A stretch of DNA of 19,164 bases, taken from Chloroflexi bacterium UBA4730 (GTDB lineage: Bacteria; Chloroflexota; Limnocylindria; P2-11E). A program made the translations under genes and the position numbers. Numbering within the stretch: the first letter of the stretch is position 1; each line of letters starts with the position of its first letter. The stretch spans positions 1-19,164 of the forward strand of contig DHJC01000052.1 in the NCBI GenBank assembly GCA_002404155.1. Direction: 5' to 3'. This document shows, in pieces, positions 1-7,294 of the stretch. The notes beneath the pieces were generated by a model. The model searched no databases, was not told the DNA's origin, and worked only from the letters and a program-made list of their open reading frames with translations.

Positions 1-1
1 G

Positions 2-538
2 CTAGCGGGCGGCACCCGCGAGCTGTGTGGCGGTGTAGGTGATCGTGAAGTCCTGGGTGAGCGTCTGGAACGTGTTGCCGGCGGCGACCGGAAGCGAGAA
101 GTCGAAGGTCAGCGTGTCGGTGCCGCTCGCGGCGAGCGTCGGCGAGGCGGCGAGGGCGAGGTTCTTGAGCGCACCGGTGAAGAGGGTCGTCGCGCCGCGT
201 TTCACGGTGACCTGGATGCCGTTCGTCGTGTCGCTCCAGAGCAGCGTGTTCGCGGCCGCGGAGATCGCCGCCGTGTAGGTGAACCCGACGTTGCCGGTGT
301 TCGAGATCGTCACGGTCCGGTTCGCCGTGTCGCCGGGGACCATGTTCGAGAGGTTGACCAGGGACGCCGCGGCGCTCTTGTCATTTGACATCGTGAGCGT
401 CGCGGACCCGAACTGGTTGCCGGGGTTCGTGGTCGTGGCGGTGAAGCTCGCGCTGGACTTATCCGACGTGACGGTGAGACCGATCAGCACGAGCGCAGAG
501 AGCGCCATGCCCGCGAGGAGAGTGGTCGACTTGCGCAT
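2..538 (-). CDS. TasA/camelysin-like secreted protein with SipW-type signal peptide
   Basis: This 178-residue protein is exported and probably surface-associated. Residues 1-30 form a signal peptide (basic MRKS, then a hydrophobic core), and the SASFTATTTNPGNQF segment after it is typical of SipW-dependent TasA/camelysin substrates. The rest is Thr/Ser/Ala-rich and beta-strand-like, with an MVPGDTANRTVTISNTGN stretch resembling the conserved middle of that family. Known TasA/CalY members form extracellular fibres or matrix, but whether this one polymerises is not visible. The ATG at 536-538 follows a purine-rich AGGAAAGGA site on the minus strand. No SipW-like peptidase lies in the window; it could sit beyond the left edge. 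The upstream region can fold into a two-hairpin leader. Family assignment is fairly sure, role uncertain. Confidence 0.8.
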   Translation of the reverse strand: MRKSTTLLAGMALSALVLIGLTVTSDKSSASFTATTTNPGNQFGSATLTMSNDKSAAASLVNLSNMVPGDTANRTVTISNTGNVGFTYTAAISAAANTLLWSDTTNGIQVTVKRGATTLFTGALKNLALAASPTLAASGTDTLTFDFSLPVAAGNTFQTLTQDFTITYTATQLAGAAR

Positions 539-582
539 CTGCTGGTCCTTTCCTCTCCGCCTCGTCGATCGCGTTCGCGGGC

Positions 583-652
583 GGTGCTACGAGAGGAACT
601 ATCTGCGACCAAGCAGCCTCAGCCATCAGCGTGTCGGGGGAGACCTCGTACC
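583..652 (-). promoter_or_regulatory. Possible structured 5' leader of the TasA-like gene
   Basis: On the minus strand, about 45 nt before the start codon, an outer stem pairs 645-650 with 588-593, with a further CC/GG pair at 651-652 and 583-584. An inner CTGC/GCAG hairpin lies at 603-616. I recognise no riboswitch class, and it may be chance structure in GC-rich DNA. Confidence 0.25.
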
Positions 653-681
653 TCGTTAGTAGGAGGTCGGGACCGGCTATC

Positions 682-704
682 GGGGGTGCTCCCCCATCCG
701 GGGG
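682..704 (-). terminator. Overlapping G5/C5 hairpins after the peroxiredoxin gene
   Basis: Three homopolymer blocks, five G, five C and five G separated by four bases each, start about 9 nt past the peroxiredoxin stop. The central C block can pair with either G block, so two mutually exclusive hairpins are possible. There is no clear U tract. A transcription terminator is the simplest reading. Confidence 0.45.
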
Positions 705-712
705 CCGCGCCG

Positions 713-1168
713 CTAGCGGTCGAGAGCCTGCAGGACCTCTTTGGCGTGGCCATCGGGCTTCACCCCGTACCAGGCCTTCTTCACGGTCCCGTCCGCGGCG
801 AGCAGGACGGTCGAGCGGATGACCCCTTCGCCCCGGCCAGCCCGGTCGCCCCACGCGCCGTAGGCGGCCATCGTCTGGTGGCCAGGATCGGAGAGGAGTG
901 GGAAACGCAGCCCGTACTTGTTCCGGAACTGGACGTGCGAATCGCCGGCGTCCGGTGACACGCCGACCACCGGGACCCCGGCCTGCTGGAACTGTTGGAG
1001 GTTGTCGTTGAATTGGGAGGCCTCGGTCGTACAGCCGGGCGTGTCGTCCTTCGGATAGAAGTACAGGACGGCGGGTTTGCCCGTGAAGCTGTCGCTCGAG
1101 ACCGTCTTCCCATCCTGATCGGTCAACGCGAATCGGGGAGCGCGATCACCTTCGTTGAGCTGCGGCAT
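713..1168 (-). CDS. bcp: Peroxiredoxin, BCP/PrxQ type
   Basis: This 151-residue thiol peroxidase would reduce hydrogen peroxide and organic hydroperoxides in the cytoplasm with thioredoxin-like donors. It begins MPQLNEGDRAPRFALTDQDG, typical of the BCP family, followed by YFYPKDDTPGCTTEA with the peroxidatic Cys, then VVGVSPD and LRFPLLSDPG, which form the usual active-site surroundings. Length matches the family. The ATG at 1166-1168 follows GGAGGGA at good spacing on the minus strand, so I prefer it to the longer frame reaching 1231. The position five residues after the peroxidatic Cys, where many BCPs carry the resolving Cys, is Ser, suggesting a one-Cys mechanism or another resolving thiol. 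Confidence 0.93.
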   Translation of the reverse strand: MPQLNEGDRAPRFALTDQDGKTVSSDSFTGKPAVLYFYPKDDTPGCTTEASQFNDNLQQFQQAGVPVVGVSPDAGDSHVQFRNKYGLRFPLLSDPGHQTMAAYGAWGDRAGRGEGVIRSTVLLAADGTVKKAWYGVKPDGHAKEVLQALDR

Positions 1169-1345
1169 CGGGTCCCTCCGGCCGGTGAGCCTAGCCGGTA
1201 CGGTCTCGGTCGGAGCGACGTTCGCATGCACTGGTCGAACCGGTCAAGCGGGCGACCCGATCGCATCAACGCTGACAAAGGCACGGCTTCCTAACAATCG
1301 GCCCGTTCGGCACCGCGCGGCACGCGCACTGCGGAGCGTTCCGAC

Positions 1346-1573
1346 ATGCAGTCATCGCAGAACCCCAAAGTGGATCGCGAAGTGGTCAGCCGAGCGTTGA
1401 TCAGCCTGGTCGCCGACATGACCTGGGCGGACCGGCAACGCACGGGCGTCGCGTCGCTCCAGCGTTCCCGCGACGAAGCGATCTCGCTCCTCCCGAAGGT
1501 CCAGCGCGGGGACCACGAGGCAGCGCTTCGCGCGATGGAGCTCGTGAACGCCGGCGGAGGTCGCGCGCCCTAG
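1346..1573 (+). CDS. Small helical hypothetical protein
   Basis: A 75-residue protein I cannot assign to a family. The composition (charged plus Ala/Leu, few Pro or Gly until the C-terminal GGGRAP) predicts two or three amphipathic helices with no signal peptide or membrane segment. The ATG at 1346 has a weak GGAG upstream. Its TAG shares a CTAG tetranucleotide with the stop of the convergent DUF5655-like gene, the tight packing expected of two real genes. The opposite-strand frame over the same bases looks like a shadow. Existence is likely, function unknown. Confidence 0.6.
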   Translation: MQSSQNPKVDREVVSRALISLVADMTWADRQRTGVASLQRSRDEAISLLPKVQRGDHEAALRAMELVNAGGGRAP

Positions 1574-1899
1574 GACACCAGCTCGTAGGCGGTCTTCAGC
1601 CACTCCAGCAGCTGCGCGTCGATGTCCCGCGGCGTGTTCAGCGGCACGACATTGTGATAGCGCGACGCCGAGATCCGGTCGCGCCTCGTGACCCGCGGGT
1701 CGGTGATCGGTACGGCGGACACGATGTTCAGATCGAGCCGGCTCTTGAGCGGATGCACCCCGGCAAAGGCGGCGCCGCTCTTCAGGTGGATCGAGGTCTT
1801 CTTCTCTTCGGCCATGACGGGTCCGATGCGGCGGACGCGGATCAACAGCCGCTCGTACGTCGCGCGGACGGCCGGGTCACTCCGGTCGAAGACGCTCAT
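1570..1899 (-). CDS. DUF5655-like protein
   Basis: A 109-residue soluble protein. The central IHLKSGAAFAGVHPLKSRLDLNIV segment (in the middle third) and the C-terminal DIDAQLLEWLKTAYELVS resemble DUF5655, a small domain also found at the end of larger predicted transport or nuclease-associated proteins. No molecular function is established that I know of. The ATG at 1897-1899 has no good Shine-Dalgarno site; a CGAG-CTAGG-CTCG mini-hairpin precedes it. It converges with the 75-residue gene and ends in the same CTAG. Family call moderately sure. Confidence 0.72.
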   Translation of the reverse strand: MSVFDRSDPAVRATYERLLIRVRRIGPVMAEEKKTSIHLKSGAAFAGVHPLKSRLDLNIVSAVPITDPRVTRRDRISASRYHNVVPLNTPRDIDAQLLEWLKTAYELVS

Positions 1900-2054
1900 C
1901 GCGACGAGCCTAGCTCGGGGGCGTCGATAAAGAGGCCGCGACGCGACGGCCGCTTACCGCGGCGATCCCCCGGATGTCCGCCCCCGTTCGGCGACCGCAT
2001 GCCGCGAAAGTACCGCAGGTCCCGACCCAGGTCGCTTCATCGCATTTCGGCGCG

Positions 2055-2590
2055 ATGGGACGGGGCTGGCTTCTCGTTGCGGTGACGATCCTCGCCTGCG
2101 CCGGTTGCGATGTCGCAAGCGCCGCCGGCGCCGACAGCTCGGGCGCGTCGGCAGCGCTGTTCACGACGGCCGGGGAGCAGCGCTCCGCCCGCCGCCGCGA
2201 TAGCCACCCCCGCGACGGCGGCGCCCGCCGATCCGACGACAGTGACGACGGCCGCGCCCGTCACGCCCCGGCCGCCCGCGCCGACCACGCCGCCAAAAAC
2301 GAATCCACCCGGTCCGGTCTCCGGCACCCGCGTGACCGCCCTTCCCAGCACCGGCAAGGTCGGGTCGTCGTTCCTCTTCCAGTTCGCGGGATTCAGACCG
2401 GGCGGGGTGAATGTGACCGTGACGGACCCGAACGGGACCACCAAGGGCTTTGGCAGCAGCGCCGGTCTCGACGGCAGCGGAAGCTTCACATTCACGACCA
2501 AGGTGGGGCGACCCGGTGGGTCGCTACTCGTTCCGCATCGAGGGCGGCGGCTTCTCGGTCACGACGACGATCCAGGTCACCGCGCCGTAG
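2055..2590 (+). pseudogene. Frame-broken secreted protein or lipoprotein with Ig-like C-terminal domain
   Basis: Three reading frames must be joined to get one sensible protein. It starts at ATG 2055 (MGRGWLLVAVTILACAGCDVA), a signal peptide ending near an imperfect lipobox. Removing one G from the GGGG at about 2173-2176 moves into an Ala/Pro/Thr-rich linker and then VSGTRVTALPSTGKVGSSF and later strands. Removing one G from the GGGG at about 2504-2507 joins the last part, GRYSFRIEGGGFSVTTTIQV, ending at TAG 2588-2590. The corrected product is about 178 residues: signal, flexible linker, and one beta-rich Ig-like domain, likely on the cell surface. Both breaks are in G runs, so base-calling errors are as likely as real decay. 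Function unknown. Confidence 0.65.
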
Positions 2591-2723
2591 CGGAGGCGCG
2601 CGTCGGACGCGACTTGAATGCCCGGAGGCGGACGAACTCGTCGAGGTCACGCTTCCTGGATGCGGCCGACTCGACTAAGCACCGGGCTATGCTCCCGCCG
2701 AGCCAGCAAGCGACGGAGAGAGC

Positions 2724-3515
2724 TTGGCCAGCGTCCACCTCGGCGACATCGACACCTCCTATGAGCTGAACGGCGCCGGCGATCCGGTCGTGCTCATTCA
2801 CGGTCTGGGCTCGAGCGCGCGCGACTGGGAGCAGCAGGTGCCTGCGCTCGCCGATCGCTACCGCGTCCTCACCTACGACGTTCGTGGTCACGGACGGACG
2901 AGCAAGCCGCGCGGACCGTACAGCGTGGCGCAGTTCGCGAACGACCTCGCGCTGCTGCTGGAACGGCTCGACCACCGGCCGGCCCACGTGGTCGGCATCT
3001 CGATGGGTGGGATGATCGCTTTCCAGCTCGCCGTCGACCGCTCCGACCTCGTACGCAGCCTCGTCATCCTGAACAGCGGGCCCGCCCTCGTCCCGAGCAC
3101 GCTCGCCGAGCATCTCGCGGTGTGGTCGCGCATCGCGATCGCCAAAGTGCGGGGTCCGGGCGCGATGGGCGGTGTGCTCGCACCGCGGCTCTTCCCCTCT
3201 CCGGACCAGGAGCCGCTGCGCCGGCAGTTCGTCGAGCGCTGGGCGGAGAATGACCAGGCCGCGTACTACTCGGCGCTGCGCGCCATCATCGGTTGGTCGG
3301 TGCGCGACCGCATCGGCGGGATCCGCTGCCCGGTGCTGGTTGTGGCCGCGGAGCACGACTACACACCGGTGTCCGCGAAGGAGGCGTACCTGCCCCTGAT
3401 ACCGGGGGCGAAGCTCGAGGTCATCGCCGACTCGCGGCACGCGACGCCGGTGGAGCGCCCTGAGGCATTCAATGCGGTGCTGCGCGACTTCCTCGACGCG
3501 CAGCCCTCGCGCTAG
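2724..3515 (+). CDS. Alpha/beta hydrolase
   Basis: A 263-residue cytoplasmic hydrolase of the alpha/beta fold. The oxyanion-hole motif HGLGSS is at 26-31, the nucleophile elbow GISMGG puts Ser at 93, the acid is Asp212 in EHDYTP, and the base is His239 in SRHATP, so the triad is complete. Sequence style and length resemble 3-oxoadipate enol-lactonase and related esterases or lactonases, but no neighbouring genes support an aromatic degradation pathway, so I leave the substrate open. The start is TTG at 2724, a few bases after GGAGAG. It converges on the P-type ATPase gene; the 210 bases between them hold the duplicated regulatory fragment. Confidence 0.9.
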   Translation: MASVHLGDIDTSYELNGAGDPVVLIHGLGSSARDWEQQVPALADRYRVLTYDVRGHGRTSKPRGPYSVAQFANDLALLLERLDHRPAHVVGISMGGMIAFQLAVDRSDLVRSLVILNSGPALVPSTLAEHLAVWSRIAIAKVRGPGAMGGVLAPRLFPSPDQEPLRRQFVERWAENDQAAYYSALRAIIGWSVRDRIGGIRCPVLVVAAEHDYTPVSAKEAYLPLIPGAKLEVIADSRHATPVERPEAFNAVLRDFLDAQPSR

Positions 3516-3517
3516 CG

Positions 3518-3591
3518 CATCGATGACCTTCCTGCGGAGCAGTGTCCCCGGCGCTTCGGGCCCCTTCCAACGGGCCATTCGGCTGTGGATC
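3518..3591 (-). repeat. Duplicated leader of the LuxR-type regulator gene (copy A)
   Basis: This stretch matches 16086-16179, the leader and start codon of the LuxR-type regulator. Bases 3530-3557 are identical to 16097-16124 (28 nt), and after a gap of about 20 nt in this copy the similarity resumes through GGCCCCTTCCA to GGATC. Read on the minus strand it keeps the purine-rich ribosome site and an ATG at 3518-3520, but the frame is ATG-CGC-TAG, so no protein follows. It is therefore a relic of a duplication or a regulatory cassette between two convergent genes. Confidence 0.8.
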
Positions 3592-3619
3592 GAGCGAGTG
3601 CCCTGCGTTCCACATCTGG

Positions 3620-3634
3620 AGGTCCTTCGGCCCT
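3620..3634 (+). promoter_or_regulatory. Candidate DosR-like palindrome, site 1
   Basis: AGGTCC-TTC-GGCCCT, a 6-3-6 near-perfect palindrome, similar to the sites at 6261-6275 and 11332-11346. It lies just beyond the duplicated leader. Binding is inferred only. Confidence 0.35.
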
Positions 3635-3725
3635 CCTCGCGGCGCGTGCGGCTACTGCCCCCGGCAGGCTGGCGGCCGTCACCAGTGGACGGACACCGAC
3701 GGCATTACCGCGACGGCACTGTTCC

Positions 3726-6149
3726 TCAAGCCGTACTCGGTACCTGGTCCTGCTCGAGACCGAGCATCCGCTCCATGAGGTGTGCCCGCCAGATCCAACG
3801 GAGGGCGGTGGCCCACGCGATCGACAGGACGGCCGCGAAGACGATGTCGCGCTCTGACAACGGGGCCAGGTCGAAGAAACCGCTGGCCTTGGCGTCCATC
3901 GCGATCCAGACGAAGCCGCTGAGCACGACGATCGCGAGAGCCACCGGTCGCCATCCGCCGAGCACGGCCTCGACAGCGGCCCATCCTCTATTCGGCGGGG
4001 ACGCAAAGAGGACGACCGCCACCCCGCAGAAGACCGAGAGCGCAGTAAGCGCGCCCTGCGCGAGCTCAGGTGACCCGCCCAAAACGAGGTACGCGAGGAA
4101 GAAGGCGAGGCCGAGCAGCGCGAGCGACCATCCGGCCGGCGCCACGAAATGCAGGAGTGTGCTGACCAGACGCCGGCGGTCGATGCGCGCGGGACTCGCC
4201 CAGGCCGCGAGGGCGATCGCGGGGACGCCTACGGTCAAGAGCGTGACCACCGCGTTCTGCTTCGGCGTGTAGGGGAAGTCTGCCTCGACGAGGGCAGCCC
4301 CCGCGATGAGCAGCACCATGTACGCGATCCGCGTGAGGAACAGCCGGAGGACGGCCTGCATGCCCTGGAGGATGCGCTGACCTTCGCGAAAAGCCGCGGG
4401 CAGGGTCGCGAAGGAGTCGTCGAGCAGGATCAGATCCGCGACCGCGCGTGCCGCCGGGGCACCACTGTGCAACGCGATCGCGAGATCCGCGCGCTTCAGC
4501 GACGGCACATCGTTGATGCCGTCGCCGATCATCGCGACATACCGCCCTTCCTCGCGCAGTGTTCGCACTAGAAGCTCCTTTTGTTGCGGCGTGACGCGCG
4601 CGAAGATCGTTGCCTCGCGAGCGAGGCGCCGGAGATCACGCGCACTGGCGCGCGCCAGCTCCTCACCGAGGACGGTCGGACTCGTCGCGGCGAATCCGGC
4701 CTGCACCGCCACGGCGCGGGTGGTCGCCGGATGATCGCCGGAGACGAGCTTGAGGGTGATGCCCGCGCCAGCAAAGCTCGCAAGGCATTCGCGCACGCTG
4801 GGCCGCAGCTCATCGCGGAGGGTCACGAGCGCGATCGGCACGAGTGCCTTGGGCAGCGAGAGCGCCATCGACGGTCCTGCCGATCTGGGGGCGGCGGTGC
4901 CGCGGCCGAGGAGCAAGACCCGAAGCGAGGCGTTCGCGGCTTCCGCGACGGCCGCGTCAATGGCCCTGTGCTCATCTGGAGCGAGATACGGCCTCAGCGC
5001 ATCCGGTGCACCGAGAACGAGTATTTCGCGGCGCGGACCGCCCAGAACGAGCGCGCTCCAACGGCGATCCGACGCGAACGGCATCTCCTCATCGACCGGA
5101 AGACGCCGGCCCGGGCAGCCAGCGGCGATCGCTCGGCTGGTCCGGTTCGAGGCAGTCACGCTGGCCGCGAAGCCGCCGATGAGGATCCTCGCCTCTGCCT
5201 CGGGCACGGCGAACGCTCGGACATCCACGAACTCGAGCTGACCGGAGGTCAACGTACCGGTCTTGTCGAGGCAGAGCACATCCACGTTGCTCAACGACTC
5301 GATCGCGTTCGCTTGCTGGACGAGTGCGCCGTGTCCCGCGATCCTCACCGCGCCGATGGCGTACGCCGCGGCGATCGCGAGAAAGAGGCCGTTCGGGACG
5401 AGTCCGGCGACGACGACGGCGATGCGCACGATCTGCACCGGCGGTAGGCCGTCGATCACCGCGGCCGCGACGAGCATCACGCCGAACGACACGGCGACGA
5501 GGACCATCACGCGAACGACAAGGATCACCTGGCGCTGCAGCGGCGTGCGGGCCCGCCGGAACGCGCGCGCCCCGACGGTCAGGCGATTCGCGAGGGAATC
5601 GTCGCCCACGGCGCGCGCTTCGTATCTGGTCGTACCGCTGACGCAGAAGCTGCCGGAGTGCAGCTCGTCGGCGAATCCCTTCGCGACCGGGTCGGACTCA
5701 CCGGTCAGAAGAGATTCGTCGGCCTCGATGCGTCCGTCGCCGACGACCGGGCCGTCCACCAGGACCTGATCGCCGGGACGGATGAGGAGCACGTCGCCGA
5801 CGACGATCTCCACAGGGTCGATCTCGCGCTCACGCCCGTCCCTGATCACCACCGCTCTCGGGCGCGTGAGCAACGCGATCCGGTCGAGGACCCGCTTCGC
5901 CCGTACCTCCTGGATGAGACCGACGAGCACGTTCACGCTGATCACCGCGACGGAGACGAGCGCGTCGCTGCACTGGCCGAGCGCGAGGAGCGCGAGGCTG
6001 AGCGCGAAGATGACCGCGTTGACGAAGGTGAGGACGTTCTCGCGCAGGATCTGCCGATAGGTCCGGCCGGTCGCTGGCGGGATGCGGTTGCCCAGCCCGC
6101 GCGCCCGCCGGGCCACCGCTTCCTGTTCCGAGAGCCCGGACGCGTTCAT
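3726..6149 (-). CDS. Cation-translocating P-type ATPase, CtpE-like
   Basis: An 807-residue membrane ATPase that couples ATP hydrolysis to ion movement. Visible landmarks are the CtpE-style N-terminus (GLSEQEAVARRARGLGN), two membrane segments near 40-80, the actuator TGES at 149-152, two more segments near 207-265, the phosphorylation loop DKTGTLT with Asp295, SGDHPATT near 470, the hinge GDGINDV at 542-548, and about six C-terminal segments. The M4 ion-binding motif reads VPNGL (251-255), with Asn253 where calcium pumps and mycobacterial CtpE, as I recall, have Glu (PEGL), so ion specificity is open. No N-terminal heavy-metal domain or CPC motif is present. I chose the ATG at 6147-6149 because homologous sequence starts there; a GTG at 6254 is possible and neither has a strong ribosome site. 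It is divergent from the USP operon. Confidence 0.9.
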   Translation of the reverse strand: MNASGLSEQEAVARRARGLGNRIPPATGRTYRQILRENVLTFVNAVIFALSLALLALGQCSDALVSVAVISVNVLVGLIQEVRAKRVLDRIALLTRPRAVVIRDGREREIDPVEIVVGDVLLIRPGDQVLVDGPVVGDGRIEADESLLTGESDPVAKGFADELHSGSFCVSGTTRYEARAVGDDSLANRLTVGARAFRRARTPLQRQVILVVRVMVLVAVSFGVMLVAAAVIDGLPPVQIVRIAVVVAGLVPNGLFLAIAAAYAIGAVRIAGHGALVQQANAIESLSNVDVLCLDKTGTLTSGQLEFVDVRAFAVPEAEARILIGGFAASVTASNRTSRAIAAGCPGRRLPVDEEMPFASDRRWSALVLGGPRREILVLGAPDALRPYLAPDEHRAIDAAVAEAANASLRVLLLGRGTAAPRSAGPSMALSLPKALVPIALVTLRDELRPSVRECLASFAGAGITLKLVSGDHPATTRAVAVQAGFAATSPTVLGEELARASARDLRRLAREATIFARVTPQQKELLVRTLREEGRYVAMIGDGINDVPSLKRADLAIALHSGAPAARAVADLILLDDSFATLPAAFREGQRILQGMQAVLRLFLTRIAYMVLLIAGAALVEADFPYTPKQNAVVTLLTVGVPAIALAAWASPARIDRRRLVSTLLHFVAPAGWSLALLGLAFFLAYLVLGGSPELAQGALTALSVFCGVAVVLFASPPNRGWAAVEAVLGGWRPVALAIVVLSGFVWIAMDAKASGFFDLAPLSERDIVFAAVLSIAWATALRWIWRAHLMERMLGLEQDQVPSTA

Positions 6150-6260
6150 GTCCGCTGCCGACCCTACGCCGCGGGAGCCCGCTGGAATAAGGGCCGACCG
6201 GTCCATCACCGGGGGCAGGACGGCAGGTCTCGCCCGACCGCTCGACGTGGGCACGCACTC

Positions 6261-6275
6261 GGGACCATCGGTCTA
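6261..6275 (+). promoter_or_regulatory. Candidate DosR-like palindrome, site 2
   Basis: GGGACC-ATC-GGTCTA contains the perfect inverted repeat GACC-ATC-GGTC, with the same spacing as the sites at 3620 and 11332. It lies about 83 bases before the USP start and about 112 before the ATPase start, so it could serve both divergent genes. A looser relative, GGGACTCGAGACTCG, is at 6314-6328. Confidence 0.4.
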
Positions 6276-6357
6276 CAGATACCCGGCCCGATGGCCCTAG
6301 GCGTTCGGCAACAGGGACTCGAGACTCGTCTCGATCGCCTCAAGGAGGGTGGGCACG

Positions 6358-7278
6358 ATGCGCGTGCTCTTCGCCACCGACGGCTCCGCATCCGCACGGA
6401 ACGCGCGCGACCTGGTCCGTTCACTCGCCTGGCCTGACGGAACGACGATCCAGGTCCTCCAGGTGCTGCCGCCGCTTGGTGCGCTGGTCGATTTCGGGGG
6501 ACCAGGCCGACGCGAGGCGATCGAGGCGACCGCACGGGCCGCTCTGCACGAGCTCTCCGCGCCCCTGCGGCGGAACGGTCTGGTCGTCGACGAACGGCTC
6601 GTCCGCGGTGCCGGCGTCGCGGACCTCATCGTCACCGAGGCACGGAAATCGAACGCGGACCTCGTCGTCGTCGGAAGCCGCGGCCACGGAACGTTCGCGA
6701 CGATCCTGCTCGGCTCGGTCGGCGCGGCGGTGACCGACCACGCGCCCTGCCCGGTCCTCGTGGCGAGACGACCGCGCCTCGACCGGGTCGTGTTCGCCGA
6801 GGATGGGTCCGAGAGCGCGTTCGAGGCGCGCCGCCTGCTCACGAAATGGCCGATGTTCCACGGACTCCAGGTGCGGGTCGTGAGCGTCGCGCACGTGACG
6901 CGGCCGTACCAATCCGGGATCACGGCCACCGTGTTCGAGGGGGCCCGGCAGGCAGAGGCCGACATCGTGACCGAAACGCGGGCCGCGCACGAGCGCTTGG
7001 CGAAGGAGAGCGCCGAGCAACTGCGTCTGGCGGGCGTGTTGGCGCAGGCCGAACTGCGCCAAGGCGACGCTGCGGTCGAGATCGTCGCGGCCGCCGCACA
7101 CTCGGACGCCGACCTCGTCGTAGTGGGTTCGCGCGGCCGGAGCGGGGTGACGCGCGCGGTGCTCGGAAGCGTCGCGCGCAACGTCTTGCACCACGCGCAC
7201 TGTTCCGTCCTGATCGCTCGCCCCAGCACCGCGGTCCGGATCGAGGACGCCGCCTCGACCTCGGCCACGGCGCACTGA
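6358..7278 (+). CDS. Universal stress protein with two UspA domains
   Basis: A 306-residue cytoplasmic protein made of two UspA domains, about 1-138 and 140-306. Each keeps the ATP-binding signature G-x2-G-x9-G-S: GSRGHGTFATILLGS in the first and GSRGRSGVTRAVLGS in the second. Tandem USPs of this size in mycobacteria (Rv2623 type) bind ATP and slow growth under hypoxia; that role here is inference. The ATG at 6358 stands 9 nt after AGGAGG, whereas an upstream in-frame GTG at 6349 would abut the ribosome site, so I prefer the ATG. It heads an apparent operon with the membrane protein (16-nt gap) and zinc-ribbon gene. Confidence 0.93.
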   Translation: MRVLFATDGSASARNARDLVRSLAWPDGTTIQVLQVLPPLGALVDFGGPGRREAIEATARAALHELSAPLRRNGLVVDERLVRGAGVADLIVTEARKSNADLVVVGSRGHGTFATILLGSVGAAVTDHAPCPVLVARRPRLDRVVFAEDGSESAFEARRLLTKWPMFHGLQVRVVSVAHVTRPYQSGITATVFEGARQAEADIVTETRAAHERLAKESAEQLRLAGVLAQAELRQGDAAVEIVAAAAHSDADLVVVGSRGRSGVTRAVLGSVARNVLHHAHCSVLIARPSTAVRIEDAASTSATAH

Positions 7279-7294
7279 ACACAGGAGGTCTGAC

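Noticed and set aside
2577..3578. 333-codon minus-strand frame.
   Set aside because: Exact antisense of the alpha/beta hydrolase with Arg/His-rich shadow composition.
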